The position numbers and the translations under genes were made by a program. The notes beneath the pieces were generated by a model, which worked only from the letters and a program-made list of their open reading frames with translations, made no database searches and had not been told where the DNA came from. This document shows positions 7,889 through 16,519 of a DNA stretch of 64,000 nt, piece after piece (within the stretch, counting starts at the first letter, position 1; every line of letters begins with the position of its first letter). This DNA comes from Planctomycetota bacterium (GTDB lineage: Bacteria > Planctomycetota > JAJSAM01 > JAJVHW01), in assembly GCA_021414065.1 (NCBI GenBank), contig JAIOPE010000055.1:1-64000 (forward strand), in the 5' to 3' direction.

Positions 7889-8976
7889 GGGTCCTGCTGA
7901 TTGCGAGACCGGGCACGGGCGGCGCCGCTCGGGTGCTCGAGGCGCTGCTGCGGCGCCTACCGGAGCGCGGCATCCGCGGCACGGCCGCCCTGTCGTCGCT
8001 GGAAGGCACGGAGGTGCTCGACGCGGCCCGCGCGCACGGCTGGGACACCGTCCGCCTCGACATGGAGAGGTCGCCGTCGTGGTCCGATCTCGCGGCACGC
8101 CGCGAGATCGCGCGCCTGGCGCCGGGTCACGACGTCATCCACGCCCACGCCGCTAAAGCCGGTGCGCTCGCGCGATTGGCGGCGGGCGGCGTGCCCGTGG
8201 TCTATGCGCCGCACGGGCTCTACTTCACGTACCACGCGCCGGGTTCGATCCGCCATCGCGTGTGGCGTGCGATCGAGCGCCGCCTTGCATCGCGCACTGC
8301 GATTTTCCACTGCGTGAGCCCCACCGAGGCCGACACGTGCGTCGAAGCCGGACTGTGCGACAGGAGCCGCGCGGTCGTCGTGCCGAACCCGGTCCCGCAC
8401 CTGCCCGCCGTCCGCGCGCCGGAGGTGATGGCGGGCGACGACGGCCCGATCGTGCTCATGGCGGCGCGCTTCGCCGACCCGAAGGACCCGATCACGTTCC
8501 TGCGTGCCGCGGCCCGCGTGGACCCGTCGCTCCGCGCGCGATTCGTGCTCGTCGGGACGGGCCCCGACGAGAAGATCGTCCGCCAGTGGGCCGAGCGGCC
8601 GAGCGGCGGCCGCTGCTGGGTGCTGACGCCTCTCCCCGAGGTGCGAACGCTCCTCGCCCGGACGCGCGTCGCCGTGCTCTCGTCGCGCAGCGAAGCGATG
8701 CCGCTCTTCCTACTCGAAGCCCTCGCCGAGGGCGTGCCGGCCGTCGCGTCGGACCTGCCCGGGTGCCGCGACGCCTCGGGCGACGCCGCGCTCTACGTGC
8801 CGCCCGGCGATCCCGAGGCGATGGCCGCGTCGATCGAACGTCTCCTGCGCGATGCGGCGCTGCACGCGGACCTGTCGGCGAAGGCGCGGGCCCGCGCGCC
8901 GCAGTTCGACGAGGAACGCTGGCTCGACGGGATCGTCGCGATGTATGAGAAGGCTAAGGTTCCAGCAGCACCTTGA
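7885..8976 (+). CDS. GT4-family glycosyltransferase
   Basis: 363 residues from a GTG that overlaps the upstream stop. It starts VRVLLIARPGTGGAARVL and contains HAHAAKAGALARLA and PHGLYF, as in EPS/LPS glycosyltransferases, then AARFADPKDP and SRSEAMPLFLLEALAEGVPAVASD in the donor-binding half. It pairs with the preceding transferase and probably adds a neighbouring sugar in the same glycan. Its last 23 bases overlap the 3' end of the convergent dehydrogenase gene. Confidence 0.9.
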   Translation: MRVLLIARPGTGGAARVLEALLRRLPERGIRGTAALSSLEGTEVLDAARAHGWDTVRLDMERSPSWSDLAARREIARLAPGHDVIHAHAAKAGALARLAAGGVPVVYAPHGLYFTYHAPGSIRHRVWRAIERRLASRTAIFHCVSPTEADTCVEAGLCDRSRAVVVPNPVPHLPAVRAPEVMAGDDGPIVLMAARFADPKDPITFLRAAARVDPSLRARFVLVGTGPDEKIVRQWAERPSGGRCWVLTPLPEVRTLLARTRVAVLSSRSEAMPLFLLEALAEGVPAVASDLPGCRDASGDAALYVPPGDPEAMAASIERLLRDAALHADLSAKARARAPQFDEERWLDGIVAMYEKAKVPAAP

Positions 8977-9916
8977 GCACGCCGGGGCACGACGCGAGTT
9001 CGAACGCTTCGTCGCCGCGTTCCAGCGGGTAGCGCCCCGCGACGAGCGAGGCGACGTCCACCGCGTCGGTCGCGAGCAACTCGATCGCGCGCTCGAAGGG
9101 GCCGCACCGCGAGCCGACGATCGAGATCTCGTCCACCACCACGCGGTTCCAGTCCACAGCGTGGACGACGTCGGTCGCGCACGTGGACTTCAGCACCACC
9201 GTGCCCTGCGGGCGGACGAGTTCCATCGCCGCGGCCAGGCCGCGCGGGGTGCCCGTCGCGTCCACGACGACGTCCGCGCCCGGCGTCACGTCGCGGGCGT
9301 GCATCGCCGTCGCGATCCCCCGCGCGGCGACGATCTTGAGATTCGCAGCGTGGTGCCCGAGCAGCGTCACCGACGCGCCGCCGATCGCGAGCACCTGCGC
9401 GACGAGCAGGCCGAGGCGACCATCACCGACGACGATGGCCCGGACGCCGGGACCGCACTCGACCTGCTCCGCCACGCGAGCCGCGGCCGCGAGCGGTTCG
9501 ATGAAGACCGCGGCGTCGTCCGACACGTTCGCGGGCAACACGTGGAGATTCCCGACGGGCACCGCGACGCGCTCTGCGAACGCGCCGTCGCGCCCGATGA
9601 TCCCGATCACCGTGCGCCGCTCGCAGTGCGTGCGGCGCCCCGCCCGGCACGTCGCGCAGGTGCCGCAAACGACGTTGATCTCGCCGGCGACGCGCCGTCC
9701 GACGAGGCCCGACGCGCCCGCGACGCTCTCGACCACGCCGACGAACTCGTGCCCGATCACGCCGGCGAGGCCGCCCTTGTAGCCGCGGACCATCTCGAGG
9801 TCCGTCCCGCAGATCCCGGCGCGCACGACGCGCACCACGGCCTCGCCGGGAACGGGCTCCGGATCGCGGCGCGACGCGTCGAAACGAAGGCCGCGGTCGA
9901 GGACCAGCGCCCTCAC
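8954..9916 (-). CDS. Zinc-dependent medium-chain alcohol/polyol dehydrogenase
   Basis: 320 residues when started at the GTG that overlaps the heptosyltransferase stop (GTGA); a longer ATG start at 9979 would run into that gene. MDR-family features are visible: GICGTD with the catalytic zinc Cys, GHEFVG with the zinc His, a four-Cys structural zinc lobe (CGTCATCRAGRRTHC), IEPLA with the zinc Glu, and a Rossmann VVGDGRLGLLVAQ for NAD(P). Its place next to LPS genes suggests oxidation of a sugar or polyol precursor, but the family is broad and the substrate is open. Confidence 0.85.
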   Translation of the reverse strand: MRALVLDRGLRFDASRRDPEPVPGEAVVRVVRAGICGTDLEMVRGYKGGLAGVIGHEFVGVVESVAGASGLVGRRVAGEINVVCGTCATCRAGRRTHCERRTVIGIIGRDGAFAERVAVPVGNLHVLPANVSDDAAVFIEPLAAAARVAEQVECGPGVRAIVVGDGRLGLLVAQVLAIGGASVTLLGHHAANLKIVAARGIATAMHARDVTPGADVVVDATGTPRGLAAAMELVRPQGTVVLKSTCATDVVHAVDWNRVVVDEISIVGSRCGPFERAIELLATDAVDVASLVAGRYPLERGDEAFELASCPGVLKVLLEP

Positions 9917-11016
9917 GGTTTCGCCAGCGTCTGAGGGCCCGCGCGCTTCGTCGGCGGCAGGGCGAGTACGCGATCGCACGCGGCGAGGACGGGCTGCGAC
10001 CCAAGGTCTTCAAGGCACTTGTGGTGCTTCAGAGGGCACACCTTCTCGTGACACGGCATGCAATCAAGGATCGGCGCGAGCCGGACGACCTCGCTGCGCG
10101 TGCGCGGCTGGTCGGTCATTCGCGGGTCCGTCGAACCCATGACGCAGACACACGGGACGTCGTAGGCCAGCGCGAAGTGCCGCGGGCCGGTGTCGGTCGT
10201 GACGAGCAGCGTGAGACGCTTCACGAGCGACTTCAGCCCCGCGATCGACAGCTTCACGTCGCTCGTGCGAACGACGCCCGCGCAGCCCGCGTCGCGAACT
10301 GCGTCCTCGATCTCGCGACCGAGCGCTTCCTCGCCCGGCCCGCAGAGGACGATCGGGCGCATCCCGCGTGTCGCACGAAGCCGCGTCGCGACGTCGGCGA
10401 AGCCCTTCGCATGCCACAGTTTGCTCGGCCCGAACGACGCTCCGACGTTCAGCCCGACGAGCGGCGTGCCCGGCACGACGCCGCGCTCCGTGAGGAACCG
10501 CGCGGCTTCTTCGTCGCCCGACGCAGTCACGCCGAGCTCGGTCGCGTCGTCGAGGATCTCGCAGCCGAGGTGCCGCGCGAGGTCGAGATAGTACTCGGGC
10601 ATCGGCCGCGCGATACGGCGGTGCCCTTTCATCGCGGGGACGAGTCGATCCGTGAGCAGGAAGCCGCGCCCGCCGTACGACCAACCGACGCGCCGCGGGA
10701 TGGCCGCCCAACGCAGCGCCAGCGCGGAGCTGAACGAGTTCGGGCAGCAGATCGCGAGGTCGAACCGGCCCTTCCGCAGCTCGCGCGCGAGACGCGCCAT
10801 GCCGCGGACGCCGCGGTGCAGGTCGTTCTTCCGGAACGGGATCACCTCGTCGAAGAACGGCAGGCCGTCGAGCACCGCCGCGCCCCCCGGCGAGCACACG
10901 ACACCGATGTGCGCGCGGGGCCACGTCTCGCGGACGACCCGCAGGAGCGGCGTCGCCATGACGACGTCGCCGAGCCAGTTCGGCGCGCGGACGAGGATGC
11001 GGTCGAAGGATTCCAC
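9913..11016 (-). CDS. waaF: ADP-heptose:LPS heptosyltransferase (WaaF/GT9 type)
   Basis: 367 residues from a GTG at 11016; a longer frame exists upstream but enters the MITE-like repeat and looks non-coding. The N-terminus RILVRAPNWLGDVVMATPLLR is the GT9 heptosyltransferase signature (shown only in part), and TTDTGPRHFALAYDVPCVCV is the C-terminal donor site. A Cys-rich C-terminal patch (DCMPCHEKVCPLKHHKC) is typical of WaaF-type enzymes. It should add heptose to the LPS inner core, fitting the HldE gene further along. Confidence 0.9.
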   Translation of the reverse strand: MESFDRILVRAPNWLGDVVMATPLLRVVRETWPRAHIGVVCSPGGAAVLDGLPFFDEVIPFRKNDLHRGVRGMARLARELRKGRFDLAICCPNSFSSALALRWAAIPRRVGWSYGGRGFLLTDRLVPAMKGHRRIARPMPEYYLDLARHLGCEILDDATELGVTASGDEEAARFLTERGVVPGTPLVGLNVGASFGPSKLWHAKGFADVATRLRATRGMRPIVLCGPGEEALGREIEDAVRDAGCAGVVRTSDVKLSIAGLKSLVKRLTLLVTTDTGPRHFALAYDVPCVCVMGSTDPRMTDQPRTRSEVVRLAPILDCMPCHEKVCPLKHHKCLEDLGSQPVLAACDRVLALPPTKRAGPQTLAKP

Positions 11017-11028
11017 GCGCGTGAAGTT

Positions 11029-11266
11029 AGTGGCCGTCCGGGAATAACTGACACACTTGATCACGCGGCTTGCGGTCGTGATCTCGCGCACGCGCGCTGC
11101 ATGAGTGTGCAAGCCGCGCGCCGGCTTCGCCGCCGCTACTCCGACGGCCTGCTGCTGCGTTGGGCTCGGCGTGCAACTCGCTCCGTGGAGTTTGCCCGCC
11201 TCGCCCGCCTTGCAGCCGGCTCGCCGGAGCGCAGCCAAGTGTGCCACTTATTCCCGGACGGCCACT
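11029..11266. mobile_element. MITE-like element with 31-bp terminal inverted repeats
   Basis: Positions 11029-11059 and 11236-11266 are inverted copies matching at 29 of 31 bases (core GTGGCCGTCCGGGAATAA). The 176-base interior has no convincing gene. No clear target-site duplication is seen. It separates two glycosyltransferase genes transcribed in the same direction. A non-autonomous element or a paired REP-type structure are both possible. Confidence 0.65.
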
Positions 11267-11268
11267 GA

Positions 11269-12237
11269 TCACGCCAACAGGAACGTCCAGAACCCGCGAA
11301 GCGCGAAGCGGGCGGTGAGGCGCAGTTCGTCTCGCTTCTGCTCGCGGCCCCGGACGAGCAGCACCGCGGCGTCGCGGGCGGCGTCCGTCACGAGGCGCAC
11401 CACGAACAGCGGCTTGAACAGAGCGCGATAGACGAGGCCCGCGCCGCGCCCGTACCAGCGATCCACGTACAGGAACAGACTGCACAGGTACCAGGTGAGC
11501 GCTCGTTCCGGATCGCGGCGACTGCTCGCGCCGCCGGTGTGGCGGACGACCGCCGTCGGCACATAGCGCACGCGACGTCCCGACTCAGCGAGTCGCCGTT
11601 CCAGGTCGGCCTCTTCGAAGTAGAGGAAGTACCGCTCGTCGAACCCCTTCGCCGCGCGGAAGTCGTCGCCACGGACGAGCACGCACGCGCCGAGCACCAC
11701 CTCGGCGTCCGACGAGGCATCGCCCAGAGGGATCGACGGGGATCGATATCTTGCGAACGCCGCAGCGCCGACGCGCAGGAACCGCAGCGCCGTGTGCTGA
11801 TGGAGCAACGCGAGCCGCGTCGGATGCCCCCGCACCGACGGACGCGGCGAGCCGTCATCGCCGACGACGCGCGGGCCGCACGCCCCGACGCCGGGGTTCG
11901 ACTCCAACTCCGCGACGAGCGCCTCGAGCGCCCCCGGCGTGAGTTCGGCGTCGGCGTTGAGGACGAGTACGTGGCGCGCATCCGGAACCACGGCCGCGCC
12001 CTGGTTGCAGGCGGCTCCGAAGCCCCGGTTGTCGGCATTCGCGATGACGTCGATGCGACCGCCGAACGCACCGCGCAACGCGTCGGCCGTGCCGTCGCTC
12101 GATGCGTTGTCCACCACCACGAGGCGCGTGGTCGCGTCGTTCACTGTGCCCCGATCCAGCACGCTCCGGGCACATCGCACCGCCGCGTCCTTCGTGTCGC
12201 GACTCACGATGACGACGAGCACGACCGGCGCAGTCAC
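11269..12237 (-). CDS. GT2-family glycosyltransferase
   Basis: 322 residues from a GTG overlapping the upstream stop. The GT-A fold is clear: VVIVSRD at the start, VVDNASSDGTADALR, NRGFGAACNQGA, then the VLNADAELTPGALEAL DxD-like metal site and a FDERYFLYFEEADLERRL acceptor motif. This is the rhamnosyltransferase-like GT2 subgroup (WbbL-like). The C-terminus has hydrophobic, Arg-rich helices that may contact the membrane. Its job is sugar addition in LPS or polysaccharide synthesis, with unknown donor. Confidence 0.9.
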   Translation of the reverse strand: MTAPVVLVVIVSRDTKDAAVRCARSVLDRGTVNDATTRLVVVDNASSDGTADALRGAFGGRIDVIANADNRGFGAACNQGAAVVPDARHVLVLNADAELTPGALEALVAELESNPGVGACGPRVVGDDGSPRPSVRGHPTRLALLHQHTALRFLRVGAAAFARYRSPSIPLGDASSDAEVVLGACVLVRGDDFRAAKGFDERYFLYFEEADLERRLAESGRRVRYVPTAVVRHTGGASSRRDPERALTWYLCSLFLYVDRWYGRGAGLVYRALFKPLFVVRLVTDAARDAAVLLVRGREQKRDELRLTARFALRGFWTFLLA

Positions 12238-13271
12238 GCGACTTCGACTCCACGAGCCCAAGCCGCGAGCGCCGCGGCGAACTTCGGACCGAGCACCGCC
12301 GTGGACCAGCGCGCTTCGACGGCGGCGCGGCCCCGTGCGCCGAGCACAGCCGCAGCGGCCGGGTCGTCCGCGAGTCCGAGCAACGCCGCGACCCAGTCGT
12401 CGCTTGTGGCTGCGAGGAGCGCTGCGCCCCCGGCTGCGATGACGGTGTTCACGCCCACCGGGCTCGCGACCGACGGCACGCCGCAGGCCATCGTCTGGAG
12501 CAGCTTGAAGCCGCACTTGCCGCGACTCCACGGGTCGTCGGTGAGCGGCATGAGCCCCGCGTGCAGCGATTGGAGGAACGGGACTTCCGCGGCCTCGCTC
12601 CACGGCGTGAACTCGACGGGAAGCCCTGCCAGTTCGCGGGGTGTCGCGTCGGCCATCACGGCGACGACCAGGTCCGGCCGCTGCAGCGCAACCTCGCGCA
12701 GCGCTGGGGCGACGACCGCCAGGTACGGACGCGTCGATCGCGAACCGATCCACCCGACGCGGAACCCGCGACGCTCGTCGGTGTGTGCGTCGTCAACGAA
12801 CGCCCCCGCCCGGGGCCGGTAGCGATCGGCATCGACGGGCGTGGGCGCGACGACGATCTGCGCGTCGCCCTTTGCCGCGCGCGCCAGGCCTGCGAGATAC
12901 TCGTTTCCGGCGGTGACGAGATCCGCCCCGCGGACCGCACGGAGGAACCGGCGTTCGCGGACGTACGACGTGGATCTCCCCTGGAACGGATCGCGGAACT
13001 GCACCGCGTCGTCGAAGTCGAACGCGAGTCGATGCGCCGCGCCGCGGAGTGCCGCGAAGTCGAAGCGCTGGAAGAGACGCCGCATCAGGAGCACGTTCCC
13101 GCAGTCCGCCGCGGCAGCGAACGCGGCGCGGCGCGCGCGGTGACCCTTCGTCACCGCAACGAAACGCACGTCGTCAAGCCCTGCGTCGCGCAGCCACGGC
13201 AGCAGCGCGCGGACGCGGTGCCGGACGACCGGGCCGTCGAGGTCCTCGGCGAGGACTGCGAGTCGCGTCAC
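12234..13271 (-). CDS. Glycosyltransferase (GT4-like, divergent)
   Basis: 345 residues from a GTG overlapping the methyltransferase stop. The N-terminus (RLAVLAEDLDGPVVRHRVRAL) and the later FDFDDAVQFRDP are typical of a glycosyltransferase subgroup often found in O-antigen clusters. The donor half shows VGWIGSRSTRPYL, LMPLTDDPWSRGKCGFKLLQ and MACGVPSVASPVGVN. It sits between a GT2 gene and a methyltransferase in a coupled three-gene run. Its specificity is unknown. Confidence 0.85.
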   Translation of the reverse strand: MTRLAVLAEDLDGPVVRHRVRALLPWLRDAGLDDVRFVAVTKGHRARRAAFAAAADCGNVLLMRRLFQRFDFAALRGAAHRLAFDFDDAVQFRDPFQGRSTSYVRERRFLRAVRGADLVTAGNEYLAGLARAAKGDAQIVVAPTPVDADRYRPRAGAFVDDAHTDERRGFRVGWIGSRSTRPYLAVVAPALREVALQRPDLVVAVMADATPRELAGLPVEFTPWSEAAEVPFLQSLHAGLMPLTDDPWSRGKCGFKLLQTMACGVPSVASPVGVNTVIAAGGAALLAATSDDWVAALLGLADDPAAAAVLGARGRAAVEARWSTAVLGPKFAAALAAWARGVEVA

Positions 13272-14044
13272 GGCCGCTCCGCGATCACGTGGAAGCCGGT
13301 GGTGTGCTTGCGCTTCCGGTCGAGGGGGTCGAGCCACAGGCACAGAGCCGGGGCGAACACGGTGAAGAAGAGCATCGAGAACGGGTGGAGCGGCAGGAAG
13401 ACGATCTTCCAGACGAGCGCGCGGTCCTTCGCAAAGAGGAACCGGTGCGTCGGCTGGATCTTGTCCCCGAGCATCCTGAAGTAGCCGCCCTCGGGCTCGA
13501 TCGAAACCGGCCGGAGGCCCGCCCGCTCGCAGAGCATCCGCAGCGCGTGGCGCGTGAAGCGAAAGTAGTCGTGCGGCTCCTGGTGCTCGCGGAACGTCAG
13601 CGGCGCCGTCATGTGAAGGCGGCCGCCGCGCTTCAGCACGCGCGCAGCCTCGGAGATGAACGCCTGGGGCTCGGTCAGGTGCTCGAGCGTCTCCGTACAC
13701 AGGATCGCGTCGAACGCGCCGTCCTTGAACGGCATCCGGAGGAGGTCCCCGACCACGTCGAGGCCACCGTAGTCCCAGGAACGGTCGCCGCGGCGGTCGT
13801 CGAGTGCGACGTAGCGCACGTGGCGGAAAGCGGAGCGGTAGGGCCCCTCGCCCGCACCGGCGTCGAGCACGAGTGCGCCCTGCGGAAGGGACACCGCGGT
13901 GTCCTCCACGAAGTGCAGCACCGCCCGCCGATGCAGGTCGAGGCGGGCGCGGAGGCCCGACGGCAGGAGGTTGCGCAGGCGCACGGGTTCGGGGGATGTT
14001 CGCCCCAAGGAGCCCAGGCGCAAGCCTTCCCCCGCACCGGCCAT
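13268..14044 (-). CDS. Class I SAM-dependent methyltransferase
   Basis: 258 residues. Motif I is VLDAGAGEGPYRSAF (about residue 59), then GDLLRMPFKDGAFDAILCTETLEHL as motifs II/III and ARVLKRGGRL after it; the C-terminus has hydrophobic helices. This is the Methyltransf_11 type common in polysaccharide clusters, where it methylates a sugar or lipid-linked intermediate. It leads the coupled run methyltransferase-GT-GT2. The ATG start is the first sensible one. Confidence 0.87.
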   Translation of the reverse strand: MAGAGEGLRLGSLGRTSPEPVRLRNLLPSGLRARLDLHRRAVLHFVEDTAVSLPQGALVLDAGAGEGPYRSAFRHVRYVALDDRRGDRSWDYGGLDVVGDLLRMPFKDGAFDAILCTETLEHLTEPQAFISEAARVLKRGGRLHMTAPLTFREHQEPHDYFRFTRHALRMLCERAGLRPVSIEPEGGYFRMLGDKIQPTHRFLFAKDRALVWKIVFLPLHPFSMLFFTVFAPALCLWLDPLDRKRKHTTGFHVIAERP

Positions 14045-14136
14045 GCATCGGATGCACGAGCGACGAACGATACGCCTGAGGCGCTCGGCGTTGGTATCCT
14101 AGTTGCGCTTCCATCCCCGCAAGGAGGCTCAAGGCC

Positions 14137-15417
14137 ATGAGCAAGTTCGCCCGCCGTCCCGCCGTGCTCGCCCTTCTCGCTCTCGCTGCCCTCGGGGGCA
14201 CGTCCGCCGCGTACGTCGCGCTTCCTGCGGCCGCTGTCCAGGCCGAAGACATGGCGGCGGCGATCGCCGCGCTGAAGGAGGTCGTCAAGGCCGGCGACGA
14301 GAACAAGATCATCGCGAAGATCACCGAGCTCGAGTCGAAGAACGACCCCGCGCTGACCGAGGAGTTCGCCGACATCGGACGCACCGCGAAGAGCGACCGC
14401 GTCGCGAAGTCCGCGATGAAGGCCGCCGCGAAGAACAAGAGCGAGTCGCTCTTCAAGTGGCTCAAGTCGAAGACAGACGACAAGGACATGGCGAAGGACC
14501 ACCCCGAGCGCTACCTCGGCGTCCTCGACAGCCTCGCGTTCTACATGCCCACGAACCCCGACAAGGTCGCGCTCGAGAACCTCGCCGACGTGGTGAAGAA
14601 GTACCTCGCCTCGAACCCCGAGATCAGCAAGCGCGCCATCACCGCGTACGGGTCGGCCCGGGAGAAGCCGGTCGTCGAGCAACTGATCAAGTGGGTCGTG
14701 GAGACCGACAACACGCGCGGCGGCGGGTCCGGCAGCGGCAAGAGCGCCAGCGCACAGACGCGCGAGAACTACGGCATCGCGAAGGCCGCGGCGCTGAAGG
14801 CGCTCGTCGCGCTCACGGGCGAGGAGATCGAGGATCCCGCCGCGTGGGAGAAGTGGTGGAAGGAGAACGGCAAGACGTTCACGTTCCCCGACGCGAATGC
14901 AGCCGAGCCCGACTTCGCCACGCTCACCGCATACACCGACGGCGCGTACGGCTACACCATCAAGAAGCCGGCGGACAAGTTCTGGACCTTCCAGAAGTGC
15001 GAGGTCGCAGGCGGCCGCGTGACGCTCGTCTACAAGGACGACAAGAGCGTGCTCTGGGCGCGCTGCAACGCGATCACGCTGAAGACCTGGGGCGAGGCGT
15101 CGAACGCGGCCCAGTTCATGGCGTGGTTCGACAAGTCGTTCCGCAACGACGACTTCGAACAGTTCGCGAAGGGCGGCGAGCCGAAGATCGAAGAGAAGAA
15201 GATCGGCGGCCGGGAGTTCTCCGTGATCACCGCACGCGGCCTCGGCAAGGGCTCTTGGAAGGCGTGGGAGTCCTGCGAGCGTCGCATCTACGTCACGATG
15301 GTCAGCACGAACCGTTTCCTCTACTTCGAGTGCGCGGCCCGCGCCGGCGCCGAGGACGTGAACAAGCAGCAGTTCTGGGCCGCGATGGACGGGATCGCGT
15401 TCAAGGCCGCGAAGTAG
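14137..15417 (+). CDS. Secreted Lys-rich protein of unknown function
   Basis: 426 residues with a strong AAGGAGG ribosome site about nine bases before the ATG. An Arg-rich N-terminus and hydrophobic stretch (residues 6-36, ending AVQAED) form a signal peptide. The mature part is helical and Lys/Glu-rich with HEAT-like units (SVLKALVALTGEEIEDPAAWEKWW is similar to ends of HEAT proteins; only partly quoted as ALVALTGEEIEDPAAWEKWW), followed by a mixed alpha/beta C-terminal domain from about 270. Codon use is shifted to Lys-AAG compared with its neighbours. I do not recognise the family. It lies between two divergent LPS gene groups and its last 17 bases overlap a convergent glycosyltransferase. 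Confidence 0.75.
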   Translation: MSKFARRPAVLALLALAALGGTSAAYVALPAAAVQAEDMAAAIAALKEVVKAGDENKIIAKITELESKNDPALTEEFADIGRTAKSDRVAKSAMKAAAKNKSESLFKWLKSKTDDKDMAKDHPERYLGVLDSLAFYMPTNPDKVALENLADVVKKYLASNPEISKRAITAYGSAREKPVVEQLIKWVVETDNTRGGGSGSGKSASAQTRENYGIAKAAALKALVALTGEEIEDPAAWEKWWKENGKTFTFPDANAAEPDFATLTAYTDGAYGYTIKKPADKFWTFQKCEVAGGRVTLVYKDDKSVLWARCNAITLKTWGEASNAAQFMAWFDKSFRNDDFEQFAKGGEPKIEEKKIGGREFSVITARGLGKGSWKAWESCERRIYVTMVSTNRFLYFECAARAGAEDVNKQQFWAAMDGIAFKAAK

Positions 15418-16519
15418 CGGCCCGCTCGAGCGACGCGACGAGTCCCGCGAGCCAGACATCCACCGGGCGGTCCGCGCCTGCGTCGCGGGCCGCCCGGCTC
15501 CGTTCCGGGCCACGCCGGGCGATCACGTCCGACAGGGCCGCGGCGAGCGCCGACGCATCCCCCGCGGGGACGACCGTGCCGAGCTTCGCCGCGACGTCGG
15601 CCGCTCCGTTCGCTGCCGTCGTCACGACCGGAACGCCGGACGCGAGTGCTTCGAGCGTCGCGAGCGAGCACGGATCGCGCCACGTCGGCTGCACGCAGAC
15701 GTCGGCGGCCCCCCAGAGATCTCGCGGGTCCTGACGCGGCAGGAGGACGACGCGCTCGCGCACCGACGCCGGCACCGACGCGTTCTCACCGTCGTCCCCC
15801 GCCGCGACGAGCGTCCACGGTCCGCGCGTCGCAGGCAGCGCGTGGCAGAGGACATCCCACCCCTTCAGGCTCCAGTTGCCGCCGGGGAACACGACCACAG
15901 CGGAGTCCGGATCGATGCGATGACGCCGCAGGAACGCGGCGCGGCGGGCCTCGCGGAGGCCGGGGTGGAACGTCGCGAGATCCACGCCGTTCGGGTGGAC
16001 CTCAAGCCGCGGAGTGGCCGACGGGTGCGCCTTCGCGACTTCGTCGCGGATCATCGGCGAGACGCACCACACGACGCGCGCGCCGCCGCCGGAGAGGAGC
16101 CCCGTCTCGAGGTTCACGAACGTCCGGTGCTTCAGCGACACGCGGTGCAGCGTGCGCGCCACGCCCTCGCGGAAACCGATGTGCGACCGCTCGACGGCCT
16201 CGAGCGTCGCACCGTGCAGACCACCGTGGGGCCAGTAGACGTCAACATGTTCCAGGTGGCGCAGCCCGACGGAGACGTCGCAGCCGGCGGCGCGCGCGGC
16301 GTCGTTCGCGCGCCGAGCGAACTCCGCCTCCATTGCGCCGCGGAATCGAAGCGGACGCTCGATCTCGTGGACCACGCCCGGCGCGCCCGCAACGGCACGC
16401 AGCGCGAACACGTGCGCCTCGTGACCCGTCGCCACGAGGTGCTCGACGAGTTGCGCCGTCGCACGTTCTGCGCCGCCGCGCGCAGGGTCCCACCGGTCGA
16501 TGATGAACGCTGCCTTCAC
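15401..16519 (-). CDS. GT4-family glycosyltransferase (WaaG-like)
   Basis: 372 residues from a GTG coupled to the kinase stop (GTGA). It opens KAAFIIDRWDPARGGAERAT, close to the WaaG-type LPS glucosyltransferase start. It has EVHPNGVD, FPGGNWSLKGWDVL and PTWRDPCSLATLEALASGVPVVTT, the donor site. Position at the end of the LpxK-HldE-kinase operon supports a core-oligosaccharide role. The acceptor is not determinable. Confidence 0.88.
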   Translation of the reverse strand: MKAAFIIDRWDPARGGAERATAQLVEHLVATGHEAHVFALRAVAGAPGVVHEIERPLRFRGAMEAEFARRANDAARAAGCDVSVGLRHLEHVDVYWPHGGLHGATLEAVERSHIGFREGVARTLHRVSLKHRTFVNLETGLLSGGGARVVWCVSPMIRDEVAKAHPSATPRLEVHPNGVDLATFHPGLREARRAAFLRRHRIDPDSAVVVFPGGNWSLKGWDVLCHALPATRGPWTLVAAGDDGENASVPASVRERVVLLPRQDPRDLWGAADVCVQPTWRDPCSLATLEALASGVPVVTTAANGAADVAAKLGTVVPAGDASALAAALSDVIARRGPERSRAARDAGADRPVDVWLAGLVASLERAATSRP

